Assembly: GCA_021733835.1 (NCBI GenBank)
Contig: JAIPKD010000012.1
Span: 1-54,075 of the forward strand
Direction: 5' to 3'
Length of the DNA stretch: 54,075 bases
DNA from: Verrucomicrobiota bacterium
Lineage (GTDB): Bacteria > Verrucomicrobiota > Verrucomicrobiia > Limisphaerales > JAIPKD01
The position numbers were made by a program, and so were the translations under genes. Below, piece after piece: positions 35,474 to 45,307 of this stretch; the first letter of the stretch is position 1, and each line of letters opens with the position of its first letter. Under the pieces are notes generated by a model that was given only the letters and a program-made list of their open reading frames with translations, searched no databases and was not told where the DNA came from.

Positions 35474-35706
35474 TGCCTCGATTTAATCTTTTAAAATCAG
35501 GTCGTCCTTACCACTATCTTCATTGATTATACGACGGGTGGGCAAGAAGATAATTCCGGAAACTTACGTAGCATTTATCGTCGTGAGTTATTGACTTGGC
35601 CTGGTGATAACCGGCGAGTTATTAACAAGTTGTTCACTTTTAGCGGGTTTTTTGTCTTAATGAGTTCTTAGAATTGCGGGGTACTGCTTGACTGTGATCG
35701 ACGGGC

Positions 35707-36978
35707 ATGCGAAAGATAATCTTCATGAAGAGACACATTTGTTTAGCGCTGGTTTTATCGTTTGTGATGGTATCGGGTTCGGTTATAGCCGGGCATATTG
35801 TGCACTCGTTCGATAAGCAGATATTGAGTGAGAAGTTTTTATGTGAGGGTGCATGGTACGGTGATTTCAATAATGACGGCACCCTGGATGTGGTAGCGGG
35901 GCCGTACTGGTATGCTGGGCCCGAGTTCAAGGAACGCATGGAGTTCAGGGAGGGCGAGGAGTTTGATCCGAAAGGGTATTCCGATAATTTTTTGACGTAT
36001 GCGACCGATTTCAATGGTGACGGATTAGACGATATTTTACAGGTTGGTTTTCCTGGAAAGGAGGCGTTCTGGTATGAGAATCCGGGAAAGAGCGAAGGGC
36101 ATTGGCCGAGACACGTGGCCTTTCCAGTTGTTGAGAATGAAACGCCGCGTTTCGGGGATTTGACAGGCGACGGTCTGCCGGAGTTGATTTTTAACCTGGA
36201 AGGATATCTGGGATACGCAGAGCCGAACTGGGAGCAGCCAACGCGGCAATGGGAATTCCACAGGATTTCCGACAAGGGCGCATGGCACCAGTACACGCAC
36301 GGCATGGGGTTCGGCGATATCAACGGTGACGGCAGGAATGATATTGTCATGATAGAAGGCTGGTGGGAACAGCCGGAATCGCTCGAGGGCGATCCGGTAT
36401 GGCGTGAGCATTTGTTCCATTTTGGTGAGGGCGGCGCGCAGATTCTCGTGACGGATATAGACACCGACGGGAAGAGCGATGTCCTTACATGCCTGCATCC
36501 GCATACGTATGGATTGGCCTGGTATGAACAGGTTGCGGATAACGGAGGGATTTCTTTCAAGCGCCATTTAATCATGGGCCGCGAGCCTGGTGATAGTCTT
36601 TATGGTGTCAAGTTCACGCAGATTCACGCGCTTACCTTGGCGGACATGAATAACAACGGCCTCGAGGACCTTGTAACCGGCAAGCGATTCTGGGCGCACG
36701 CCGAGGGTGATCCCGAGACCGATGCGCCCGCCGTTTTGTATTGGTTCGAACTCGTGCACCCGGAAAACGGCGGCGAACCATTCTTCATTCCTCACCTTGT
36801 CGATGATGATTCGGGTGTCGGTATGCAAGTGCCGGTCGCGGGTTTGAATAACGATGGATTGCCCGACATCATAGTGTCGAATAAGAAGGGCACGTTCGTG
36901 TTTATTCATAAGACCGAGCAGGTGTCAGACGAGGAATGGGAGCGGGTGCGCTCGAAACGCTTTGAACCTGCGAAATAA
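35707..36978 (+). CDS. Secreted FG-GAP/VCBS repeat protein
   Basis: 423 residues; an ATG at codon 7 (35725) is an equally good start, and both give a signal peptide ending near VIAG. Calcium-binding D-x-[DN]-x-D-G repeats appear throughout: DFNNDGTLDVVAGPYWYAGP, DFNGDGLDDILQVGF, DINGDGRNDIVMIEGWWEQP, DIDTDGKSDVLTCL, NNDGLPDIIVSNKKGTFVF. The pattern PYWYAGP/WYENPG is common in exported proteins of Planctomycetota and Verrucomicrobiota. Function is unknown. Confidence 0.85.
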   Translation: MRKIIFMKRHICLALVLSFVMVSGSVIAGHIVHSFDKQILSEKFLCEGAWYGDFNNDGTLDVVAGPYWYAGPEFKERMEFREGEEFDPKGYSDNFLTYATDFNGDGLDDILQVGFPGKEAFWYENPGKSEGHWPRHVAFPVVENETPRFGDLTGDGLPELIFNLEGYLGYAEPNWEQPTRQWEFHRISDKGAWHQYTHGMGFGDINGDGRNDIVMIEGWWEQPESLEGDPVWREHLFHFGEGGAQILVTDIDTDGKSDVLTCLHPHTYGLAWYEQVADNGGISFKRHLIMGREPGDSLYGVKFTQIHALTLADMNNNGLEDLVTGKRFWAHAEGDPETDAPAVLYWFELVHPENGGEPFFIPHLVDDDSGVGMQVPVAGLNNDGLPDIIVSNKKGTFVFIHKTEQVSDEEWERVRSKRFEPAK

Positions 36979-37080
36979 CGAACGGCCGGGGAAGAAGGCG
37001 GCTGCGCCGGTGGCTGCGATTCATTAATGATTGAATCCAAGCGCCAGGCTCAGCTGGTCGTCTTGGCTGTGAGATAATAG

Positions 37081-37156
37081 TGGTGGGTTGGCAGGGGCTC
37101 GAACCCTGGACCAACGGCTTAAAAGGCCGCTGCTCTACCAACTGAGCTACCAACCC
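37081..37156 (-). tRNA. tRNA-Lys (anticodon UUU)
   Basis: On the minus strand the sequence begins GGGTTGGTAGCTCAGTTGGT and ends CCAACCCACCA. The 7-bp acceptor stem, D arm, anticodon arm (loop CTTTTAA, anticodon TTT) and T arm (CAGGG TTCGAGC CCCTG) all pair. The 3' CCA is encoded. It reads AAA/AAG lysine codons. Confidence 0.97.
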
Positions 37157-37310
37157 ACTCGAAAACGGCTTGAATCACCCTGTTTGCGTTCGCCTCGAAC
37201 GAAGACGACTTTATTAAACTAACGAATACCAAACGGACGCACAAGCCTTTTTCGTTTGGAATCCTCATTTTCTCGGCTTTGCTCGCGGATAAGCGGGAAC
37301 GTCGAGAGCG

Positions 37311-37350
37311 AGTGGTAAATTGCGATAATCCGTATAATATTGGGCATGAT
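37311..37350 (+). repeat. 40-bp dispersed repeat, copy 1
   Basis: AGTGGTAAATTGCGATAATC... recurs at 40676-40716 in the same orientation with one inserted A and one T/C difference. Both copies precede REP-like clusters. The gene-free interval 37157-37580 contains this, the REP pair below and nothing else I recognise apart from a promoter-like TATAAT at 37551. Confidence 0.75.
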
Positions 37351-37357
37351 AAATCTT

Positions 37358-37479
37358 CGGAGCGCGACTGTGCTGAAAGCCAGTCGCAGCACTCTCGAAA
37401 AGTCGTTGCCCCTAGTAATCGAATAATTTGTGGCATTCGAAGCCGCAGCGGCTGATCCTTCGGACACAGCCGCGCTCCG
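37358..37479. repeat. Inverted pair of REP-like hairpins
   Basis: Element A (37358-37397, forward) has stem GCGACTG/CAGTCGC; element B (37436-37479, reverse) has stem GCGGCTG/CAGCCGC. The two stems differ by a compensated pair (A-T for G-C), and they face each other across 38 bp as in BIME-type REP doublets. The same hairpin family occurs at 30472-30513 and 41107-41150. Confidence 0.78.
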
Positions 37480-37580
37480 GCGAACGTGAACGGGGGCGGG
37501 GAATGGGAACGAGTGAGTACTTTTGGAGTTTAATATTATCGGAATGATAGTATAATTACTGGAAGTTGCGAAGGTTATTA

Positions 37581-39023
37581 ATGAAATCCTCGAATTATTT
37601 TACATACGGCTTGAGCACCGGATTGCCGCGGCCGGTTATTATTATGCTGCGGCTTTTTTTGGCGACGGGCGTGATTGCCTCCCTGTTGCTTTCGGCGATT
37701 TCGATCGATGCCGAAATTGAGTGGGATAACGACGCTGAGGAGGTCAATGCCGACATTCACGGATGGCGTTTGAAAGAGGTGCTGGCCGAAATTGTTGAAA
37801 ATACGGGGTGGCGCATCCTGGTTGAACCCGGCACCGAACGAGTGGTTTCGGCGAAGTTCAAGGATTTATCGATAAATGATGCGCTGAAAAGGCTCTTGGG
37901 CGGATTGAATTATGCCATCATTTCCGATACCGGCGAGCCCGTCAAAATGCATGTCTTCAAAACCGACATGCGCAGGGCCACGATAAAAATCAGTGTCACC
38001 GATGCCCAAAACAAAAAGGCGCCGGATTCCGGCCGTGTGCCGGATGAGCTGGTCGTATCCCTTAAATCCGGTGATGCAAGTATTGACGAGATCGCAGAGA
38101 AGGCCGGCGCAAAGGTAGTCGGGGAGTCGGATGATTTACGCGCGTACAGGTTGAAGTTCGAGAGCGAGGAGGCCGCACAGCGCGCGCGTGACCTGCTGGA
38201 CGAGATCGATGATGTCGAGAACGTAGAATCCAATTACTATGTTCAGCGTCCCGATCTGATGCAGCCTCTGACATGGGGCAAGTCACTACCTCTGACTGTT
38301 ATCGCCGGCGACGCCGAGGGTGCGGACGGGCCGGTGATCGGGTTGATCGATACATCGGTCGGCGGTGTGCGGGAAGACATGGAATCGTTTCTGTTGCCCG
38401 CAATCTCCATCGTAAACAACGATGCATCCGATACTGTATCACCGGAACTTACGCACGGGACTGCAATGTTCAACACGATCCTCCAGTCTTTAACGGTTGC
38501 GAATCCCGGAACAGAGAGCGGTGTCCGCGTCCTGCCTGTGGACGTTTACGGAGAATCGGAAACCACGACGACCTTCGAGGTGGCGCTAGGCGTGTCCAAG
38601 GCCGTCGGGAACGGAGCGAATATACTTAACTTGAGCCTCGGCAGCACCGAATACAGTCCGCTCCTGCAGCGGGTTATCGGAGATGCCATAGACCAAGATA
38701 TACTTGTGCTCGCCGCCGCGGGCAATATGGGGAGTAACCGGGACTTCTTCCCGGCCGCTGATCCCGAGGTGTTCGCCGTAACCGCCGCCGCGCTCGATGG
38801 AGGTATTGAAGAGTATGCGAACACGGGCGAGTATATCGATGCCGCCGCGCCGGGAACTACACTCGTCGGTTTCGGCGGACGGACGTATCTTGTCTCCGGC
38901 ACCTCCGTGTCCAGCGCATGGATGTCGGGTTGGATGTCCGCATACTCCGACAAGGAGGGGATTTCCATTAAGGAAGCCGCCGAGGCGGCGCCCGGCTTTT
39001 TTCCTCCCGGACGGGGGGACTAG
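37581..39023 (+). CDS. Subtilisin-like (S8) serine protease with STN-like N-terminal domain
   Basis: 480 residues from the ATG at 37581, which has GAAGG six bases upstream and lies 18 nt from the predicted start of a TATAAT promoter; the TTG at 37566 is less likely. A membrane or signal segment (about 20-42) is followed by a secretin/STN-like module (LKEVLAEIVENTGWRILVEP), then a propeptide-like region, then the S8 catalytic domain: Asp in GLIDTSVGG, His in LTHGTAMFNTIL, oxyanion Asn in AAAGNMGSN and Ser in GTSVSSAWMSGW. The catalytic triad is complete. It is probably exported; the target is unknown. Confidence 0.87.
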   Translation: MKSSNYFTYGLSTGLPRPVIIMLRLFLATGVIASLLLSAISIDAEIEWDNDAEEVNADIHGWRLKEVLAEIVENTGWRILVEPGTERVVSAKFKDLSINDALKRLLGGLNYAIISDTGEPVKMHVFKTDMRRATIKISVTDAQNKKAPDSGRVPDELVVSLKSGDASIDEIAEKAGAKVVGESDDLRAYRLKFESEEAAQRARDLLDEIDDVENVESNYYVQRPDLMQPLTWGKSLPLTVIAGDAEGADGPVIGLIDTSVGGVREDMESFLLPAISIVNNDASDTVSPELTHGTAMFNTILQSLTVANPGTESGVRVLPVDVYGESETTTTFEVALGVSKAVGNGANILNLSLGSTEYSPLLQRVIGDAIDQDILVLAAAGNMGSNRDFFPAADPEVFAVTAAALDGGIEEYANTGEYIDAAAPGTTLVGFGGRTYLVSGTSVSSAWMSGWMSAYSDKEGISIKEAAEAAPGFFPPGRGD

Positions 39024-39097
39024 CAACGTATTATGGGGATTGTTAAGAAAATTTAATCGACTACAAAAAGACCACGTGTGATTAGGATACCTTATTG

Positions 39098-39124
39098 AAG
39101 TATGACATATATTGTCTCATACTT
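39098..39124. promoter_or_regulatory. Inverted repeat upstream of gdhA, possible operator
   Basis: AAGTATGA and TCATACTT form a perfect 8-bp inverted repeat with an 11-nt AT-rich spacer, 27 bp before a promoter-like pair. It could bind a dimeric regulator or fold as a hairpin. No regulator is assigned. Confidence 0.35.
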
Positions 39125-39150
39125 ATACTTTCCTTAATTAGCAATATTAA

Positions 39151-40572
<1,422 letters not shown>

Positions 40573-40598
40573 GTATTTGATAAAAAATCAATTGCAAT

Positions 40599-40631
40599 AA
40601 CGCGGTTCGGGATATTCGAATCGCGTTTTTT
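40599..40631 (+). terminator. Intrinsic terminator of gdhA
   Basis: AACGCGGTTCG (40599-40609) pairs with CGAATCGCGTT (40617-40627; one G-T wobble) around a 7-nt loop, and the stem runs into six T. It lies 26 bp after the gdhA stop. Confidence 0.9.
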
Positions 40632-40675
40632 ATTTAAACGGTAAGTGATTTCATAACTCCGCGTGCTATACCTCT

Positions 40676-40716
40676 AGTGGTAAAATTGCGATAATCCGCA
40701 TAATATTGGGCATGAT
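40676..40716 (+). repeat. 40-bp dispersed repeat, copy 2
   Basis: Direct copy of the element at 37311-37350, differing by one extra A and one C/T change. It opens the gene-free repeat block 40632-41347. Confidence 0.75.
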
Positions 40717-40802
40717 CAATTTAAACATCATTGCGTCCTTCCAGTTCTTGGCGAGAGGCGCATTACCCTCGCAAAATCCGCAACGAGCACGAAAAATGAT
40801 GA

Positions 40803-40885
40803 CATAATATTTCGTCCCTACGGGACTTACGCTTTTTGTTGTGCTTTTTTGCTATAGATATTTCATCCCTAACGGGATTCATTAG
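40803..40885 (+). repeat. Short palindromic repeats (CCCTA-GGG type)
   Basis: Two small palindromes in similar flanks: GTCCCTACGGGAC at 40814-40826 after ATATTTC, and ATCCCTAACGGGAT at 40865-40878 after ATATTTC. They match the palindromes inside the composite repeats. Spacing is irregular and there are no uniform spacers. Confidence 0.65.
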
Positions 40886-40940
40886 GATTATGGGCTCAGC
40901 TCAACAGCTTATTCACTTAAAACTTAAAACCCGGGAGGAG

Positions 40941-41150
40941 ACTTGCCCCGTTAGGGGCAAAATATTTATAGCCACACCCGTCACATAAATCCATTAAGTC
41001 CCTTTAGGGACGTAATATTTCCTCATTCATGCTTCATGGTAAATATTCCATCCCTAACGGGATTCTGAAAGGCGCGTACGTTTAGTAATCGAATAAAGCC
41101 CTGGCATTCGAGACCGCTGCGGCTGATCCTTCAGACACAGCCGCGCTCCG
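40941..41150 (-). repeat. Composite REP-like repeat, reverse copy
   Basis: Reverse complement counterpart of 30472-30690. It has the same order of elements (REP hairpin at 41107-41150, spacer, then CCCGTTAGGG-type, TCCCTTTAGGGA-type and CCCCTAACGGGG-type palindromes) with the GGCTATAAATATTTTGCCCC stretch conserved. The two copies bracket about 10 kb. The remaining bases to 41347 show no gene. Confidence 0.8.
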
Positions 41151-41347
41151 ATGGATTGAACGCTACTGTGCATATCAAGGACGGTTTATTCTGATAATTG
41201 TCGCCTTTATTAGCTTTTTAAGCAATTCGCCTCTAGCGAGTCATCGAGCGGGCGAGAGACATAATCCTTAATCCGTCCCCCCCTTAATCCAGCATAACAG
41301 CACAACACCTGCAAGAACGGCATCCTCAGGAACTTAGCTAGAACTGA

Positions 41348-41671
41348 ATGACCCTGGGAATTTCGCCTGCTCGAGTGTATTTCAACTTTACTTTTTTCGT
41401 GGTTTTGATATTTATTGCGGTAATGAGTCAAACGTCGCGGAAAGTAAAACGTACTGTTATCATAATCTTTCTGGCCATTGGACTGGTAATGATTGGGTAC
41501 GGCCTGACTTTGCATATCCAGCCGGTTTACAGCGAGAATAACGATAAGGGATTGGCCACCGGCGAACCGGAAATTATTCGGGAAGTAAGTCGCGGCGGAC
41601 TAAAACGGGGTTCGAACGGGGCGCTGGAGAAGACGTATACAGGCAAACCGCCCGCCGCCTGTCCTACTTGA
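41348..41671 (+). CDS. Small two-helix membrane protein
   Basis: 107 residues, family not recognised. Hydrophobic segments near residues 11-27 and 36-53, then a polar tail ending PPAACPT. The ATG lies inside a short sequence (GAACTGAATGACCCTGGG) that is repeated at 53.9 kb, and no ribosome binding site is visible, so the true start may be codon 26 (41423). It stands 18 bp before the polyferredoxin gene and is probably co-transcribed with it. Confidence 0.55.
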   Translation: MTLGISPARVYFNFTFFVVLIFIAVMSQTSRKVKRTVIIIFLAIGLVMIGYGLTLHIQPVYSENNDKGLATGEPEIIREVSRGGLKRGSNGALEKTYTGKPPAACPT

Positions 41672-41689
41672 GGGAGCTAAACCCAGACT

Positions 41690-42556
41690 GTGGTGTCCAT
41701 GGTCAACAAATCCGTGATACAATCCTTTTTCCGACGATTAGTGCCTTATCGTTTATGGGTACAGGTGGGATTCCTTGCAGTCTGGCTTGATCCGTTGGCA
41801 TTGCGGATGCACAATATCTGCGGTCCGGTCTTTCACTGTTACGCCTGTCCGTTGGCGGCATTCGCGTGTCCGGTCGGTGTACTGGCGCAGTTCAGCGCGC
41901 TTCATCTGATCCCGTTTATTGCGATCGGCACGTTGGTATTGGCGGGCGCCTTGTTTGGGAGGATCATCTGTGGTTGGATATGTCCCTTCGGCTTATTCCA
42001 GGACCTGGTCGCGAAGGTGCCTGTGAAACGATTTGAAATACCGCGGTGGCTGGGGGCTTTTCGGTATGTCGTATTGGTCGGTGCGGTTCTCTTGATCCCA
42101 TACTTGTTCGGCGAGGGGCATCCGCTGTTTATCTGCAAGATTTGTCCGGCCGGTTTTTTGGAGAAGGCCGTGCCGGATATGGGGCAGGCCGCTATTATCG
42201 GCGATCCTATACCCTGGCCGAATACATTGAAGATCGTCGTTGCGGGTCTCGTAATTACTGCGGCTTTTGTTACATTCCGACCCTGGTGCCGGGTGTTGTG
42301 TCCACTGGGCGCCATTTTCGGTTTTTTCAACCGGTTTTCCGTGTTCTCAATGGAGTTTGAAAACCATCACTGTACACAATGCGGTCGCTGCAGAACTTTG
42401 TGCACGTACGGCGGGAAGCCGGATAAGAGTCCCAACAGCGATAACTGCCTGCGGTGTTTTGAGTGCACACAATGTGACGCCGAGGCATTGAGAGTATCTA
42501 CCGTCTTCGATAAGGATGCGGAATCCGAGTCCGAGCCACGGTCTTCTCAAACCTGA
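41690..42556 (+). CDS. NapH/NosR-type membrane polyferredoxin
   Basis: 288 residues from a GTG at 41690 (an ATG at 41699 is the alternative). Several membrane helices are interspersed with cysteine motifs: HCYACPLAAFACPVG, CGWICPFGLFQD, ICKICPAGF, CRVLCPLGAIFGFFN. The C-terminus has two ferredoxin clusters, CTQCGRCRTLCTYGG and CLRCFECTQCDAEAL. Such proteins pass electrons across or along the membrane to periplasmic redox enzymes. No partner reductase is adjacent, so the pathway is open. Confidence 0.85.
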   Translation: MVSMVNKSVIQSFFRRLVPYRLWVQVGFLAVWLDPLALRMHNICGPVFHCYACPLAAFACPVGVLAQFSALHLIPFIAIGTLVLAGALFGRIICGWICPFGLFQDLVAKVPVKRFEIPRWLGAFRYVVLVGAVLLIPYLFGEGHPLFICKICPAGFLEKAVPDMGQAAIIGDPIPWPNTLKIVVAGLVITAAFVTFRPWCRVLCPLGAIFGFFNRFSVFSMEFENHHCTQCGRCRTLCTYGGKPDKSPNSDNCLRCFECTQCDAEALRVSTVFDKDAESESEPRSSQT

Positions 42557-42637
42557 TCGGAACGTCATAGCCGGGGCCCGTGTAACGGGTGTGTTATCTC
42601 CCGGGCATTGCTTCGGATGCCGTCGCTGATCAAGGGA

Positions 42638-43387
42638 TTACATATCTTCCGGCGCGTTTTCAGCGTTCTGTTCGGGCGGCTTTTCCTGAATTTCCAAACC
42701 GAATACCATGTTGAACCTGTGGCGCCAGAAGCGGTTCGAGAATAGGAGTATCTCGAACGGAATCAGGGAGCCGATAATTGATAGTGCGAATATCGCATAT
42801 GCTGTTGCGATATGGAACAGTAACATTATGGGATTATTGGACATGAAGGCATTGACCAGGGCAATGAAAAGGAACGGTGGTAAACACAAGAAAATTATCC
42901 ATAGCGCCGTCCAAACAGAAAACCGGCTTGGATAAAACTTCTTCCTGCAAAAGACCGCCGCCAACGTGAGTGAGATTATAAGGATGCCGATTGTCATGGC
43001 GCCCGCCAGTGCGGCAGGTAGCGCGGAATTACCTAGTCCTATTACAGAGAGTGCCAAGACTATCGCGAACACCACGCAAGCAAGGAGCCACGTGGCGGCC
43101 CGGTTTCGATTGCCGATACGTTCAGCGAGCAACCAATTTATCGTAAATCCGAAAAGTAAACTATCGACCAACGGTGAGAGCTGTATACCCAGGTCAAAAG
43201 AATACAATAAACCTGCCCAAAGAATACGCAGTAAAATAAGCGGTATGAGTATCCAAAAGACCGGCGCACGCCGGTTTTCCGGCAGCAACACAATCACAAG
43301 GATAACCAGCACCCACGGCAGTAGCCATATCAGGTTATAGAACGGATTCCATGTGTAGGTGATAGGTTCACCCTCGGTCGGCCCCAA
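42638..43387 (-). CDS. Multi-pass membrane domain, likely 3' half of the UGA-containing gene
   Basis: The open frame on the minus strand encodes about six hydrophobic segments (e.g. LIWLLPWVLVILVIVLLPEN, FIALVNAFMSNNPIMLLFHI) and ends EQNAENAPEDM. The earliest standard start is a TTG at 43387, with no ribosome binding site. The frame is actually open 28 codons further, right up to the TGA that ends the gene at 43472-44656, and the extra residues (GGTCTYSWRVP...SCDIGDLG) look like real protein. The simplest reading is that both ORFs are one 672-codon gene read through or decoded at UGA. If they are separate, this one is a membrane protein of unknown function. Confidence 0.6.
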   Translation of the reverse strand: MGPTEGEPITYTWNPFYNLIWLLPWVLVILVIVLLPENRRAPVFWILIPLILLRILWAGLLYSFDLGIQLSPLVDSLLFGFTINWLLAERIGNRNRAATWLLACVVFAIVLALSVIGLGNSALPAALAGAMTIGILIISLTLAAVFCRKKFYPSRFSVWTALWIIFLCLPPFLFIALVNAFMSNNPIMLLFHIATAYAIFALSIIGSLIPFEILLFSNRFWRHRFNMVFGLEIQEKPPEQNAENAPEDM

Positions 43388-43440
43388 GTCGCCGATATCG
43401 CATGAGGGTATAATTGTCAGTTTACCGAATGCATAAAATG

Positions 43441-43474
43441 GTACTCGCCACGAGTACGTACATGTACCGCCTCA
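43441..43474 (-). promoter_or_regulatory. In-frame UGA with SECIS-like stem-loop
   Basis: On the minus strand the UGA (43472-43474) is followed after 21 nt by a TGG triloop closed by a perfect 7-bp stem GTACTCG/CGAGTAC (43441-43457). Bacterial SECIS elements are small hairpins shortly downstream of the UGA with a G among the first loop bases, and this fits in spacing, stem and loop. A second palindrome GTACATGTAC lies between. Selenocysteine insertion is inferred, not shown. Confidence 0.5.
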
Positions 43475-44656
43475 GCCATACTCGAACCGGCCCGACTTAA
43501 GCAACAAGTCACCTTTGTAAATCTCAATGGAGGGCTTGCCGTTTGCTACAGAACGCACATTATATTCTTCCCCGCCGATGCCGGCCAGTTTGTAATCGAA
43601 TTGAAGTACGTTGCCGTTTCGCTGGATTGCAACCCGGCTTTTGAGTGGGCAGCCGGCGCGGAATACGTTCACTTCGTTTTCGTCAAATACTATCGGTTTC
43701 AAGTGCGAATTCTGCGGTGTAATACGGCGATTGTCGATACGCAGCACCAGAGCTTGACGGTTAAAACGGCCTGTGGGCACTTGCTGAGGCTCCGACCCGG
43801 TTTCCAAGTTCGGAATTATAAGCATTTCGCCGTCGCCGAAAACTAGATGCTCGATCCGCTCACCCTTGATCTTCAGTTCAGTCAGCGGCACTACTTTTTC
43901 TGTCAGCGTTCCCTGTAATTGTGGTGGTGCGTCGTTGATTTGGTTGAACCTGAATTCAAGATCATAACACCGGCCGTCCAAAAAGAGGTCTGTAGGCAAA
44001 GGCAAGTCCCCGACTTCGTTTGACACCTTGATATCCTCTAACAAGGTATTTTCATAATCTTGTACGCGAATAATGGAAAAATTGTCATTGCGAAGAATTC
44101 GGCCGCGAAGGGGATCGACCACCTTGAATCCCCATTTGCGGTCATGCAGTACGGTTGTGCCCGAGTAGCCCGAGCGAATGGTGATTCTTGCGAATTTCGT
44201 CAAAGAATACTTATAGAGTTCGGCGGAAAGCCGATATCGAAAGTCTCCCTTCGGCGTTGAAATGGTTAGTGGGAATACCGGGAAGTCTTGGTTCATATAG
44301 GAACTCACGCCCTTGTTGTCGGTTTCCAAAACACCGTCGGGATCGTTGGTGAGATCGCCGTCCCGGTTCAGGTCAACGTATAGCATGCCCCGCGAATAAT
44401 CCCACGCTAGCCCCATCTGCTCCTTAGATTCAGGCGGCCCGATGCTTAGCGTTCCACGCAGCACCTCGCGCTGAACGAAGTCCGGCTCTTTGGCGAAAGG
44501 TTCGGCTCGATCCAAGTCCACACGCCGCGCTTCTTGGCAGCCGTCGGCTTGCCATTCCAAGTCGAACGTGAACTCGTCACCCGGCGCAGCAAAGGTGTAA
44601 AATGGCAATAAACATATCGCATACACCTGGATAAAAAGCAGTAAACGCCTTGCCAT
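43472..44656 (-). CDS. Exported protein of unknown family, candidate selenoprotein 5' part
   Basis: 394 residues up to the UGA, starting at the ATG at 44654-44656 with GGGGGAAG upstream and a signal peptide (MARRLLLFIQVYAICLLPFY...FAA); the longer frame upstream is not used. The mature part is beta-rich with a calcium-like DLNRDGDLTNDPDG segment near residue 90 and no family I recognise. It ends ...KSGRFEYG, then UGA, then GGTCTYSWRVP in the same frame, so the likely product continues into the membrane domain at 42638-43387 (672 residues in total, U395 and C399 as U-G-G-T-C). Alternatives are a nonsense mutation or two adjacent genes. The 298 bp upstream (44657-44954) holds no gene. Confidence 0.65.
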   Translation of the reverse strand: MARRLLLFIQVYAICLLPFYTFAAPGDEFTFDLEWQADGCQEARRVDLDRAEPFAKEPDFVQREVLRGTLSIGPPESKEQMGLAWDYSRGMLYVDLNRDGDLTNDPDGVLETDNKGVSSYMNQDFPVFPLTISTPKGDFRYRLSAELYKYSLTKFARITIRSGYSGTTVLHDRKWGFKVVDPLRGRILRNDNFSIIRVQDYENTLLEDIKVSNEVGDLPLPTDLFLDGRCYDLEFRFNQINDAPPQLQGTLTEKVVPLTELKIKGERIEHLVFGDGEMLIIPNLETGSEPQQVPTGRFNRQALVLRIDNRRITPQNSHLKPIVFDENEVNVFRAGCPLKSRVAIQRNGNVLQFDYKLAGIGGEEYNVRSVANGKPSIEIYKGDLLLKSGRFEYG

Positions 44657-44954
44657 AAAGCTTCCCCCGGCGCTTGAAATACGTCGACGCTGGCTGGTTT
44701 CCGCCACGGCGGGCCTTGCTCTATTTCCGGAAACAGACTTCATTATGTGTCCTAATTTACAGGAGTGTCCGGTATCTATGCAAGTATTTTTTAAAAATCG
44801 AAGACCGCATGATCCGTGATTCTTGACCCTTAATCCGTTAAAAAAGCGGGTGCGATTCATCATTGAATGTGGTAGTTTTCTCTGACAGAGAACTCAGTGG
44901 AAATATCCACGATACTTGAGTAATATGAGTAATATATAAAACATCAGTGAGCAT

Positions 44955-45245
44955 ATGAACGAAAAAGACTACTATACAATCAAGCTTCCGTACCCTACGC
45001 GGCCGATCGAGGCGAATGAAGGTATTTTACAAGAGTATATCATACCGGAAGATAAAAAAGAGGAAGTCTTTCGGCAATTATACCCTTTTATACCCGTTCC
45101 GTCACTGAACGCCAGGAGACTGGATGCGCACGAAAACAAGAGATTCAAAATACGCGAGTTCCGCGTTTTTTATGACGGAGCAATGAACATCCTGGCAAGT
45201 CCATTCTATCCCTCCAGTGGTGGTACGGTTATTGATTGGATGTAA
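44955..45245 (+). CDS. Small hypothetical protein
   Basis: 96 residues, family not recognised. It is soluble-looking, with no signal or membrane segment, rich in Pro, Tyr and charged residues (YIIPEDKKEEVFRQLYPFIP, KFRKIREFRVFYDG-like: KRFKIREFRVFYDG). Composition and codon use look coding. It is followed 62 bp later by the TPR gene on the same strand. Confidence 0.6.
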   Translation: MNEKDYYTIKLPYPTRPIEANEGILQEYIIPEDKKEEVFRQLYPFIPVPSLNARRLDAHENKRFKIREFRVFYDGAMNILASPFYPSSGGTVIDWM

Positions 45246-45307
45246 TTGTAGTCGATACCGAAGCTAACAATGCGCCCGTTGGTATGATGGTTAAAGAATC
45301 GTGATGT

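Noticed and set aside
35640-36575. A 311-codon minus-strand frame opposite the FG-GAP gene
   Set aside because: It is the complement of regular D-x-D-x-D-G repeats and has a low-complexity Ser/Pro/Arg composition typical of shadow frames.
40803-41075. CRISPR-like series of short palindromic repeats
   Set aside because: Repeats differ in length and sequence, spacing is irregular, and there are no uniform spacers or cas genes. They belong to the composite REP-like family.
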